Source: Erythrobacter donghaensis
GTDB taxonomy: Bacteria > Pseudomonadota > Alphaproteobacteria > Sphingomonadales > Sphingomonadaceae
Direction of reading: 5' to 3'
Length of the DNA stretch: 11,487 nucleotides
NCBI RefSeq assembly: GCF_001557325.1
Contig: NZ_LSJS01000303.1
Coordinates: 1 to 11,487, forward strand
The position numbers and the translations under genes are program-made. Below the pieces are notes generated by a model. It was not told the DNA's origin. It did no database searches and saw only the letters and a program-made list of their open reading frames with translations. Below, in pieces: positions 1-7,017 of the stretch (the first letter of the stretch is position 1; the number at the start of each line of letters is the position of its first letter).

Positions 1-9
1 ATTCCGCGA

Positions 10-2211
10 CTACGCCGCGTTCCTGCGCATTATCGCTTCCTCGCGATAAGCGATCTTATGCGCAGCTGCGCATAAGATGCCCCAGGCGTCCGCATAAGTG
101 TCGTAGACGGCGATCTGTTCGGCGGTCAGATCATGTTTCAGGATCTCGTATTCGACGCCTGCAAAGCTGAGCGCGCGCGCCTGATAGAGGCCCAGTGCCT
201 TGAGGTCCCGCGACACGAGTTCCATCGCAGCGATGCCCCCTGCCCTGATCTGGCTGATGAAATCTTCGCGGTTGGCAAACGCAGTGCTAGGTCCCCACAG
301 ACCGAGCCGCACGGCATAGGCAAGGTTGTTGACCTCCGAGGCTCCGGTCGCAGAGGCGTAGAGAACCCGGGCATCGGGCAGATTGTTTTGCAGCAGCACG
401 CCGGCGATGCCTTGCAGCGATCCGCTTTTCGTGCCGCGGGCGCCCTCGCCCCCTGCAACACCGCCCATCTCGTGGCTCTCGTCGAAGGCGATGACACCTT
501 CGAAATCCTCGCCCGCCCAATCGAGCAGCTGCTTCAGGCGGGTGGCGTCCTGACGCTGGCTGCGAAGAGTCGGGTAGGTGACGAACAGGATCCCTTCGCG
601 AAACGGAACCGCCTGGTCGATCTTCCAGTTGGAAAGCGGCTGAATGTCGGCGGCAAGGCCGCCGATTGCGCTCCAGTCGCGGCGCGCGTCTTCGAGCAGG
701 CTCTCGTTCTTCGAGATCCAGATGGCCTTGCGGCGTCCCGCAAGCCAGCCATCAAGGATGCAGGCGGCGATCTGCCTGCCCTTCCCCGCCCCCGTGCCAT
801 CGCCAAGGAAATAGCCTTTGCGGTAGGCGCGCCCATGCTCGTCCAACTGCAGGCCAACGCCCTCTTCAGCCGGGGCAAACAGGCCAGGCAGATACTGCTG
901 CCACGCGTTCCCGGCATAGATGACAGTTTCGATCTGGGCCTCGGATAGCAGGCTTTCCTGCAAGACCCGATCCTGCAGCGCCGGGACATAATCCGGGATA
1001 GGTGCCGGGATCGAACCCATGGCCACGCTCTCGACGAGCGGCGTCGGATGTTCGCGTGCGCCAACAATGTCGACCCGGCTTGGCCGGTACGGGATGTAGA
1101 CCCCGCTTTGCTCACCGAGCACGCGCGGCTTGTCCAGGGTACTGAACGCCAGTGCTTCGATCTTGGGGGCTTGGGTTGCCCTCGCTTTGACGGGTTTTGT
1201 GATCGGCGTTGCCCGCATGGCTTTGAAGAGCGCACCCGGCTTTGCTTTCGGCGGCACCGCGCGCGGTTCGCAGTCGGGCTCGGCTGTCACGCGTTTGATG
1301 ATTGGAACCGCAGACGCGACGTCTGCAACTGTCTCTCGCGCCAAAACTGCTTGCCTGATCTGCCCCGGGATCTTGTCGATCACGTACAAGCGCACGGCCA
1401 CGCTGGTGCCCTGTTTGTGATAGCATTTATCGAGCCGGATGGATGTGCGGACCGTGCAAGAGGCGAACGTGTCGTCATAGATTTTCGCAAGCTTTGCGCT
1501 CGTCGTGAACCAGTCCGGCATGATCGCGACGATCCTGCCCCCCTGCTTGAGGCGCGTTATGGCAGCGCGCAGGTGACGCACCGCTGCGAACTCGTCTGCT
1601 CCTCGCCCCATTGATCGGGAGAACGGCGGGTTCATCAGGATCAGGCTTGGCTGCACAGCCGCGTCGAGATGCGAAGCCAGCATGGCTCCATCGATCCCTG
1701 TGATGGTGGCATCGGGAAACAGCAGTGCCAGCTTTTCACGCCTGCGCGGATCGATTTCGTTGAGATGCAATGCGCTGACATCGGGCAAAGTTGCCACCAG
1801 AGCGCCATGTCCGGCGCTCGGTTCAAGAACGATATCGGTTGCGAGTGGCTGCGCCAAAATCACGGATAACGCTGCGAGGTCTGCGGGCGTCGAGAATTGC
1901 TGGTACCTGATCTGGTCTTCACTTCTGACCGTATGTGTCGGCAGTGCCTCGATAAGCGCACTGATCTCCGAAATCTGAGTCAGCATCTGAGGTTTGTTCA
2001 GCAGTCCGGCCACGTGGCGCGTCAATGCCGCCTCGAGCAGGTCAAAAGCGTCCCTCTGGCTCCAGGCGCCGTTTGCGGAGCCCTCCCCGTAGAGCTGGCG
2101 CATCGCCTCAAACAGGCGTGGCTTGTTCGCCAGTCCGGTGGCGATGGCGTGCTGGATTTCGGTGATTGCTGCGTCCAGCTTCTGGCTGGATTGTTCAAAA
2201 TGGTCGGTCAC
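10..2211 (-). CDS. Strawberry-notch-like methyltransferase/SF2 helicase fusion, truncated at C-terminus
   Basis: A 733-residue product with two recognisable parts. Residues about 100-290 form a SAM-dependent N6-adenine-methyltransferase-like fold: motif I VLEPSAGHGAL near 128-138 and the catalytic NPPF at 194-197. Residues about 365-710 are a strawberry-notch-type helicase: nucleotide loop DGTGAGKGRQ at 471-480, DESH box at 577-580 and SATGA at 620-624. The start is a GTG preceded by AGGAG at a 6-base spacing. As I recall, plasmid-borne relatives are about twice as long and carry a second helicase domain, so the protein is incomplete. Family-like sequence stops around residue 711 (after ADAWG), followed by 22 unrelated residues encoded by a palindromic stretch and then TAG at 10-12. 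Probably disrupted by an inserted element, hence likely a broken gene; the methyltransferase half is intact. Possible roles are DNA modification, anti-restriction or conjugation support, but function is not established. It diverges from parA. Confidence 0.8.
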   Translation of the reverse strand: MTDHFEQSSQKLDAAITEIQHAIATGLANKPRLFEAMRQLYGEGSANGAWSQRDAFDLLEAALTRHVAGLLNKPQMLTQISEISALIEALPTHTVRSEDQIRYQQFSTPADLAALSVILAQPLATDIVLEPSAGHGALVATLPDVSALHLNEIDPRRREKLALLFPDATITGIDGAMLASHLDAAVQPSLILMNPPFSRSMGRGADEFAAVRHLRAAITRLKQGGRIVAIMPDWFTTSAKLAKIYDDTFASCTVRTSIRLDKCYHKQGTSVAVRLYVIDKIPGQIRQAVLARETVADVASAVPIIKRVTAEPDCEPRAVPPKAKPGALFKAMRATPITKPVKARATQAPKIEALAFSTLDKPRVLGEQSGVYIPYRPSRVDIVGAREHPTPLVESVAMGSIPAPIPDYVPALQDRVLQESLLSEAQIETVIYAGNAWQQYLPGLFAPAEEGVGLQLDEHGRAYRKGYFLGDGTGAGKGRQIAACILDGWLAGRRKAIWISKNESLLEDARRDWSAIGGLAADIQPLSNWKIDQAVPFREGILFVTYPTLRSQRQDATRLKQLLDWAGEDFEGVIAFDESHEMGGVAGGEGARGTKSGSLQGIAGVLLQNNLPDARVLYASATGASEVNNLAYAVRLGLWGPSTAFANREDFISQIRAGGIAAMELVSRDLKALGLYQARALSFAGVEYEILKHDLTAEQIAVYDTYADAWGILCAAAHKIAYREEAIMRRNAA
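30..64. repeat. Nested inverted repeats resembling a tyrosine-recombinase core
   Basis: TTATCGC at 30-36 and GCGATAA at 43-49 are perfect 7-bp arms around a 6-base loop. GCGATAA at 43-49 and TTATGCGCA at 56-64 also flank a 6-base spacer (50-55), the geometry of a Xer/dif-type crossover site: ...ATAA, six bases, TTATG.... The right half TTATGCGCA is the reverse complement of TGCGCATAA, which occurs in the E. coli dif XerC half-site. The symmetry is seen directly; the recombination role is inference. Confidence 0.4.
53..78. repeat. 26-bp perfect palindrome at gene break
   Basis: Each half is ATCTTATGCGCAG or its exact reverse complement, with no spacer and no mismatch; symmetry ends at 52 and 79. 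It sits exactly where the upstream helicase reading frame loses family resemblance, so I read it as part of the end of an inserted element or a recombinase target. The element itself is not visible because the window begins 52 bases away. Confidence 0.85.
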
Positions 2212-2219
2212 GGTCTGCT

Positions 2220-2241
2220 CCTGATGCTGAACCGCATCAGG
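2220..2241 (-). promoter_or_regulatory. Hairpin overlapping the Shine-Dalgarno of the methyltransferase/helicase gene
   Basis: Perfect 8-bp arms CCTGATGC and GCATCAGG with a 6-base loop. Read on the minus strand, the 3' arm ends in AGG, which runs straight into the AGGAG ribosome-binding site of the GTG start at 2211. In the mRNA the stem would pair part of the Shine-Dalgarno and could limit translation; as DNA it could equally be an operator. Confidence 0.4.
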
Positions 2242-2309
2242 CCATCCCCCTCCCCTCTCGCCTCGGGGTTATGAGCCCGTGATCACCACAGGCTATGCGA
2301 CAAGGGGTG

Positions 2310-2324
2310 CCCGGCAGCGCCGGG
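2310..2324. repeat. Short GC-rich inverted repeat in the divergent intergenic region
   Basis: Arms CCCGGC and GCCGGG flank a 3-base loop. No T-run follows on either strand, so it is not called a terminator. It lies between the divergent starts of the helicase gene and parA, and may be structural or part of an operator. Confidence 0.35.
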
Positions 2325-2344
2325 AATTCGGGACCGGCACCATC

Positions 2345-2414
2345 CCGATGATATCGGTTTGACTTCTACCGCCAAAAATGATCATAAAACACGAACTGGG
2401 TCGCAGAACTGCGA
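2345..2414 (+). promoter_or_regulatory. parA promoter with stacked palindromes
   Basis: TTGACT at 2359-2364 is a good -35 element; CATAAA at 2383-2388, 18 bases downstream, is a plausible -10, giving a transcript start about 40 bases before the parA ATG at 2434. Three symmetric sites crowd it: CCGAT/ATCGG (2345-2357, 3-base spacer) just upstream of the -35, ATGATCAT (2378-2385) over the -10, and TCGCAG/CTGCGA (2401-2414, 2-base spacer) in the leader. ParA proteins with an N-terminal helix-turn-helix commonly repress their own operon, so these are operator candidates. Confidence 0.5.
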
Positions 2415-2433
2415 TTCATCGAAAGGCAGACGC

Positions 2434-3633
2434 ATGTCCTACACCGTGAACACACTGCGAAATATGACCAGATCCTGCGAAATGATGCGCGATCGGGTCA
2501 AAGCTGTGGTGTTCAAACCTGATGAACGCAAGGTCCTGGATATCACGTTTGGGCCTACGGCGGCAGCGGAATTGGTCGGAAGAACGCCTGAAGCGCTTGC
2601 CAAGGCAGAGAAGGAGGGACGTCTCGCGCCTCCGAAGCAGCTTAACAATGGCCGTCGCTATTACACGCTCGAAGACCTTACTCATATTCGCAGGGCGCTG
2701 AACATTCATCCGGGCAAGCTAGCCCATGAGAATGCGGTCGTAGTAGCCGTGCAGAATTTCAAGGGCGGCGTCGGCAAGAGTACGATTACCAAGCATTTCG
2801 CCGATTTTCTCGCACTGAACGGATATAGCGTTCTCGTGATCGACTGCGATCCGCAGGCGTCAACGACAACTATGTTCGACATCCAGCCCGAAGCACTTAT
2901 CGACGAAGAGGAGACTTTAGGAAACTTCCTGTCGCCTCGCAGTACATTCGATGATTTCAGGAAGGCAATCCGAGAAACCGCTTGGCCTACAATCAAAATA
3001 GTGCCGTCAAGCCTTGGCCTGCAGGATGCAGAGTGGGACCTCACGGCAACGTTGACGGAGGGCGGACAAGCAGTGCGCGAGGGACTTCAGCGTCTCCGTA
3101 TTGGCATCGACAGTATCATCAAGGACTTCGACGTCGTCTTGCTCGATCCTCCGCCGGCCATGGGGTTCCTGGGCCTCAATGTGATGGCCGCCGCAACAGG
3201 TATGCTCATCCCGGTTCCGGCAAGGCAGCTCGACTATCTTTCAACCATCCATTTCATGGACACCATCGCCGAGAATATCGAGATCCTCGAGGATCACGGA
3301 ACGCCTGTTGATTATGGGTTCATTCGCGTCGTCTGCTCGGCCTACACCCCCAGCAAGCCGGGTGAAGCCGACATGTGGAAGATGATGAAGGCCACATATG
3401 CCAATTTCCTGCTGAATCAGCCGATCCTGGCTTCTGAGGAAATCAAGAATGCTACTCAAGCATTCCGGTCGATCTATGAAAGCAAGCCTTCAGCAGCGCA
3501 CGCAACCTACCAGCGTTGCCGGGACAATCTCAACGCAGTCTTCGGAGAAGTTCTGAACGAAATACACGAGCAGTGGCCGTCGAAGAGCATTTCGAGACGG
3601 TCATCTGACACGGCAGGGAGTGTTGCAGCGTGA
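2434..3633 (+). CDS. parA: ParA-type partition ATPase with N-terminal MerR-like helix-turn-helix
   Basis: A 399-residue Walker-type partition ATPase that segregates plasmid copies over the nucleoid with ParB and probably represses its own operon. Residues about 40-90 form a MerR-like winged helix (AAELVGRTPEALAKAEKEGR, then GRRYYTLEDL). The deviant Walker A KGGVGKST lies at 110-117 with the signature lysine K110 and catalytic K115; motif A' DCDPQAS is at 137-143 and the Walker B region VVLLDPP at 234-240. The length fits the longer plasmid type (RepA of repABC cassettes, P1 ParA). I chose ATG 2434 because AAAGG precedes it at 7 bases; an in-frame TTG at 2359 lies inside the predicted promoter. 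The parB start overlaps its stop by 4 bases. Confidence 0.93.
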   Translation: MSYTVNTLRNMTRSCEMMRDRVKAVVFKPDERKVLDITFGPTAAAELVGRTPEALAKAEKEGRLAPPKQLNNGRRYYTLEDLTHIRRALNIHPGKLAHENAVVVAVQNFKGGVGKSTITKHFADFLALNGYSVLVIDCDPQASTTTMFDIQPEALIDEEETLGNFLSPRSTFDDFRKAIRETAWPTIKIVPSSLGLQDAEWDLTATLTEGGQAVREGLQRLRIGIDSIIKDFDVVLLDPPPAMGFLGLNVMAAATGMLIPVPARQLDYLSTIHFMDTIAENIEILEDHGTPVDYGFIRVVCSAYTPSKPGEADMWKMMKATYANFLLNQPILASEEIKNATQAFRSIYESKPSAAHATYQRCRDNLNAVFGEVLNEIHEQWPSKSISRRSSDTAGSVAA

Positions 3634-4646
3634 GCCGTCGTTCATTGATTGGCGAGGCCCTCGCCTCCCCTGCCCCTGACCAGCCTTCCGTCTCTGAAGC
3701 CAAGGACGCTGCAGGGGCAACTGCATCGCGCAATTTCACAACACGTCGGCTTGAAGGCTTCACGGAAGCAGCGCGGATGGTCAAGCGCCCGACCATCCGG
3801 CTTAAACCTGCAGAATGTTCGATCTGGCCGGGAAACGCCCGTGATTACGAACAGCTCACCGAACCCCGTTTGCGATCTCTGATTGAGTCGATCCAAGCAG
3901 AAAACGGGAACCGCATCCCAGTAGTCGTGCGTCGGAAACAGCAAGGTGAGCTGCAGTACGAACTGATCATTGGCACAAGGCGTCACTGGGCTGTCGCGTG
4001 GCTCAACGCCAATCACTACCCGGATATCGAGCTCGTAGCGATTATCGAAGATCTCGATGACGAAGCTGCGTTCCGCCTTGCTGATATCGAGAACCGCGAG
4101 AGGGAAGATATCTCAGACTTAGAACGCGGTTTGAACTACAAGGCAGCAGTCGACACCTATTACGATGGCCTTCAGGCACGGCTTGCTGAACGCGTGAAGA
4201 TCTCGAAATCTACGCTCGCCCGGTACATCGGCCTGACAGAGATCCCGCAAACAATCGTAAGCGCATTTGCCTCGCCAATGGAACTTCAGGTCCGGTACGG
4301 TGACAAGCTTCTTCCAGCCATACGCAACCCATCGCTGCGCCCCAGGATGGAGGAAGCAGCAAAGCAAATCGCTGCGGAACAAAGTTTCCGGCAATCCGGA
4401 GACGAAGAGCCAATTTCTGGCCCTCAGGTTGTTGTCCGTCTGCTCAAGGCAGTTTCGGGCAGGCCTGGCCGTGCCCAGAAAGCCGTAATCGAAGCCGCAG
4501 GATCGTCCATTGGTGTCATCGAAAAGGATCGTGCACGAGGGCTCACGATAACGATCAACCCCACTGATTTGAGCGCTGACGAAATCCTCGATGCATTGCG
4601 CCCTCTGATTGAGAAGGCGAAGATTCTAAAAAGGCCTGCCCCATGA
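3630..4646 (+). CDS. parB: ParB-type centromere-binding partition protein (RepB-like)
   Basis: A 338-residue ParB/Spo0J-family protein that would bind a centromere and stimulate ParA. The ParB N domain spans about 55-160, with the nucleotide-binding arginine box as GTRRHW at 115-120 (GERR in most relatives) and ENREREDISDLERG at 154-167, corresponding to the ENxQRExLxPxE motif. A helix-turn-helix follows at about 185-213 (LAERVKISKSTLARYIGL). The C-terminal third is probably for dimerisation. The GTG start shares GTGA with the parA stop and has GGGAG about 10 bases upstream, so translation is coupled to parA. I did not identify a parS site with confidence. Its stop overlaps an ATG (ATGA at 4643) that opens a short frame leading to rep. 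Confidence 0.92.
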   Translation: MSRRSLIGEALASPAPDQPSVSEAKDAAGATASRNFTTRRLEGFTEAARMVKRPTIRLKPAECSIWPGNARDYEQLTEPRLRSLIESIQAENGNRIPVVVRRKQQGELQYELIIGTRRHWAVAWLNANHYPDIELVAIIEDLDDEAAFRLADIENREREDISDLERGLNYKAAVDTYYDGLQARLAERVKISKSTLARYIGLTEIPQTIVSAFASPMELQVRYGDKLLPAIRNPSLRPRMEEAAKQIAAEQSFRQSGDEEPISGPQVVVRLLKAVSGRPGRAQKAVIEAAGSSIGVIEKDRARGLTITINPTDLSADEILDALRPLIEKAKILKRPAP

Positions 4647-4780
4647 AGGAGGGTTTCGAACCCACCTATGGCCATGCCTTCACCACTCTGAAAATGTGGC
4701 TTTTATCGTTTTATTTCATATGTTTAGCCCACTTGTCCCACATGTGGGACAGCGGCAGATTTACTAGGCGAAGAACGTGA
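4643..4780 (+). CDS. Possible 45-residue leader peptide bridging parB and rep
   Basis: This short frame starts at an ATG sharing ATGA with the parB stop and ends at a TGA sharing GTGA with the rep start, so it fills the gap with 4-base overlaps at both ends. AAAAAGG lies about 9 bases before the ATG. The product, MKEGFEPTYG... to ...RFTRRRT, has a hydrophobic stretch at residues about 19-30 (WLLSFYFICLAH) and a basic tail. It matches nothing I recognise. The arrangement suggests a translated leader coupling rep expression to parB, comparable in principle to leader-peptide control in other replicons. An open frame of this length could occur by chance, so the double overlap is the main argument. 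Confidence 0.33.
   Translation: MKEGFEPTYGHAFTTLKMWLLSFYFICLAHLSHMWDSGRFTRRRT
4734..4751. promoter_or_regulatory. 18-bp perfect palindrome upstream of rep
   Basis: TGTCCCACATGTGGGACA is its own reverse complement and lies 25 bases before the rep GTG. It could be an operator for Rep or ParB, a centromere element, or an RNA stem near the rep ribosome-binding site (AGGCGAAG, 4766-4773). No second full copy was found in the window. In repABC replicons the equivalent gap encodes an antisense RNA, but I see no convincing promoter or terminator for one here. Confidence 0.6.
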
Positions 4781-6078
4781 GCGAGAAAGATCAGTCCTCC
4801 TCCGGTCGCCGGGTGCAGTTTGAGATGTTCTTCACGCTGCCTGATTTCAGCGACATCTCGCTGCGGGACTATCAGGAGACCATGCAGCGTCCTTTCTTCA
4901 GCCTTTCGAAGAAGAAGCGCCTGAAACCCATTGAGTACCTCAGCCCGGACAAGTCGGTCACCGTCCATGTATCAGCCAACCCAGCCTATGGGATGGCGAC
5001 CATCTGGGATGCAGATATCATGATCTATCTGGCGTCTCACCTCAACGAATTGCGCGAGCGGGGTGACAACGACCTGTCGCCGACCATTCGTGTTCAACCT
5101 GGCGATCTCCTCAAGCGAATCTGCTGGGGTGTAAGCGGGCGCGCCTATGAGCGACTGATCGCAGCGCTTGATCGTCTTCAGGCCACGACGATCAAGACGA
5201 ACATCCGAGCAAACTCCAAATCCCGCGAGACCACATTTTCGTGGATCGATAGCTATACTCATCTCGTTGATGAGCGAACCCAGCGTTCGCTTGGGATGGA
5301 AATCACGCTTTCCAAGTGGTTCTTCGACGGGGTCATGGACAAGCGGAATGTCCTTGCGATTTCGCCTTTGTATTTCGAGATAACGAGCGGACTTGGGAAA
5401 TGGCTCTACCGCGCAGCTCGCAAGCACGCTGGTGGCAATGGGCCAGAAGGTTTCACGATTGGCTTCGAAACTCTTCATCAGAAAAGCGGCAGCGAAAGCT
5501 CCCTACCCTCGTTCAAGAACAAGATTCTTGAATTGGCGCGAGCTAACAACCTACCGGATATCAGTCTGGAGGTCATTGGAGCAGAGACGCCGCGCCCAAA
5601 GCTAAAGATGGTGATGCGTCGCCATCTCGAAAAACCTTCTGGAAAAACCGAGGGCAGTGGCTCTGTCACCACGGAGAGCAGAGCCCAGCGCATTCAGCGC
5701 GCAACCCCCGAAAAGGCAGCCAAGGTCAGCCCTCCGCAGGAATTCGTTGATCCTGCCCTCGTGCGCAAGCTCCTTGCAACAACGAGCGCGAGCTTGCGCC
5801 CCGAACAGCAAGCCGATGCATCAGCGGCATTGGACAGCAATGCAAGCCAATCTCAGTCACGGCGAAGGGGAGGGGGCGCGCAGGACACTCTTGACCCCGA
5901 AATCTATCAGGCCATCCGTGCTGAATGTCCTGGTTGGGATCTCGATGTGCTGATGCGGCAATTCGATTCCTTTTTGAACAGCAATCCGCATGAGTTGCCA
6001 AGGAACTACTCGAAACGGTTCTACGGCTTCATGAAGAAGCACCACGAGCGCAACAAGCATACGCTTCCGGGCTTTTGA
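4777..6078 (+). CDS. repA: Replication initiator protein A (RPA family)
   Basis: A 433-residue plasmid replication initiator of the RPA family. Family signatures: RPFFSLSKKKR at 38-48, PAYGMATIWDADIMIYLASH at 69-88, the LSKWFFDGV region at 178-186 and KWLYRAARKHAGG at 208-220. These belong to the N-terminal winged-helix initiator domain (about 15-285). A low-complexity linker rich in Ala, Ser, Gln and Arg (about 290-370) precedes a compact C-terminal domain at 373-433 (EIYQAIRAECPGW, ending KHHERNKHTLPGF). The GTG start has a modest AGGCG ribosome-binding site and shares GTGA with the stop of the short upstream frame. Order parA-parB-rep on one strand resembles repABC, but the initiator differs from RepC. 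The iteron-like repeats immediately downstream are its probable binding sites. Confidence 0.9.
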   Translation: MSEKDQSSSGRRVQFEMFFTLPDFSDISLRDYQETMQRPFFSLSKKKRLKPIEYLSPDKSVTVHVSANPAYGMATIWDADIMIYLASHLNELRERGDNDLSPTIRVQPGDLLKRICWGVSGRAYERLIAALDRLQATTIKTNIRANSKSRETTFSWIDSYTHLVDERTQRSLGMEITLSKWFFDGVMDKRNVLAISPLYFEITSGLGKWLYRAARKHAGGNGPEGFTIGFETLHQKSGSESSLPSFKNKILELARANNLPDISLEVIGAETPRPKLKMVMRRHLEKPSGKTEGSGSVTTESRAQRIQRATPEKAAKVSPPQEFVDPALVRKLLATTSASLRPEQQADASAALDSNASQSQSRRRGGGAQDTLDPEIYQAIRAECPGWDLDVLMRQFDSFLNSNPHELPRNYSKRFYGFMKKHHERNKHTLPGF

Positions 6079-6223
6079 AGATCGCGACCTTCTGCAGGAC
6101 TTGGTAGCGGCGCCCGGCGGGCTGGTAGAGCTGCCGCTCGGCTTCAGGCCTGATTACGCTCTGCCGCAGGCATAGCGATCTATCGTAACAATAAGAACAG
6201 TCTCATCATGCACGGCAGCTAGC

Positions 6224-6241
6224 GAACGTGTTTTCGGGAAT
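6224..6241 (-). repeat. Iteron-like repeat, copy 1
   Basis: On the minus strand this reads ATTCCCGAAAACACGTTC. It differs from copy 2 at one of 18 positions and is inverted relative to it. A GAATC site (6238-6242) overlaps its end. Confidence 0.6.
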
Positions 6242-6498
6242 CACTTCGCTTAGCCCGCCCGATCAGAGGATCGCGTCTACGTTCGGCGCCTGCTAAGAAA
6301 TCGCTGACTATGCCCAAGAGCACCGGCATGGACCCTACGGCCGTGCTTCTGCCGTCCATCTTTGACTGAAATCAGCGATCTACTGTGCAGCGCTCAAGCC
6401 AGCTGGCAGATCGCCTTAGGCTCCACTTCGGTCACTGCGATCCAGAAACCCGACAGGTCGGCCTTCAAGCTGGGCGATGGAAAATGCCTCCAAAAACC

Positions 6499-6516
6499 AT
6501 TCCTGAAAACACGTTC
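6499..6516 (+). repeat. Iteron-like repeat, copy 2
   Basis: ATTCCTGAAAACACGTTC. Copy 3 starts 33 bases further on, about three helical turns, so a protein would meet both on one face of the DNA. Confidence 0.6.
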
Positions 6517-6519
6517 GAC

Positions 6520-6538
6520 CGGAAATACCACATTTCCG
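6520..6538. repeat. Inverted repeat between iteron-like copies 2 and 3
   Basis: CGGAAAT and ATTTCCG form perfect 7-bp arms with a 5-base spacer. The right arm is the first part of iteron-like copy 3, so the structure combines direct and inverted symmetry as initiator-binding regions often do. Confidence 0.45.
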
Positions 6539-6549
6539 AAAACACGTTT
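6532..6549 (+). repeat. Iteron-like repeat, copy 3
   Basis: ATTTCCGAAAACACGTTT, matching copy 2 at 15 of 18 positions, with the GAAAACACGTT core intact. Confidence 0.55.
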
Positions 6550-6661
6550 GTTTCAGCATAGGGGCAAATGGGGGATCAGAAAGTTTGGGATCGGCGCATC
6601 ATATGTGAATCGGAACGCTAACTGATCCTCTGGCCTCACGTTCTCAGCCGCGCTTTCAAAG

Positions 6662-6670
6662 TTATCAACA
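6662..6670 (+). promoter_or_regulatory. DnaA-box-like site
   Basis: TTATCAACA differs from the canonical box TTATCCACA at one position and lies in the proposed origin between iteron-like copies 3 and 4. A single near-match is weak evidence alone. Confidence 0.35.
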
Positions 6671-6751
6671 GGGCGGGGAGGTGGCGAACGTATGATCAGG
6701 CATCAGATGACGTGTTATTAGAATCTGGCGGTCGTGCTATCAGAAACAGAA

Positions 6752-6769
6752 CATCGTGTTTTCAGATTC
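6752..6769 (-). repeat. Iteron-like repeat, copy 4 (diverged)
   Basis: The minus strand carries the CTGAAAACACG core shared with copy 2, preceded by GAAT and followed by ATG, so only the core is conserved. Its end coincides with a GATTC site at 6765-6769. GAATCTG at 6721 and CAGATTC at 6763 also form 7-bp inverted arms across 35 bases. Confidence 0.45.
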
Positions 6770-7017
6770 GGCATAGCCGCCCCGACTCGCGAGAAATCAG
6801 GAGTTTGCAGACTGATCGCGAGCAGGTAACCTCTTAACCTTAGAATCTAAATCCCCTAACGTTCACGCCTGCGGCGGATTTGTTATTGATTTGATTCAAG
6901 ATTAAGGAAGGTCGACATATCCCTTCGACAATGACCGCTTTGCGTGCAATGCGTACCTTCCACCGGCATGGCACCTTGGCAGATTAGCGCTGGTCACAGC
7001 CTTAAGATCGATTCCGT

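Noticed and set aside
133..948. 271-codon plus-strand open frame
   Set aside because: It lies wholly opposite the methyltransferase/helicase gene, whose translation carries clear motifs; this frame shows none. Long antisense frames are common in high-GC coding DNA.
2359..2433. Upstream TTG extension of parA by 25 codons
   Set aside because: The TTG coincides with the TTGACT -35 element and has no Shine-Dalgarno, whereas ATG 2434 has one.
4647..4776. RepABC-style antisense RNA gene between parB and rep
   Set aside because: The position fits, but no convincing minus-strand promoter or terminator was seen and the initiator is not RepC.
6362..6625. 87-codon plus-strand frame from a TTG
   Set aside because: No ribosome-binding site or recognisable domain, and it runs through two iteron-like repeats and an inverted repeat.
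6573..6628. GGATCAG and CTGATCC inverted arms 42 bases apart
   Set aside because: Seven-base arms across that distance are expected by chance in a region this size.
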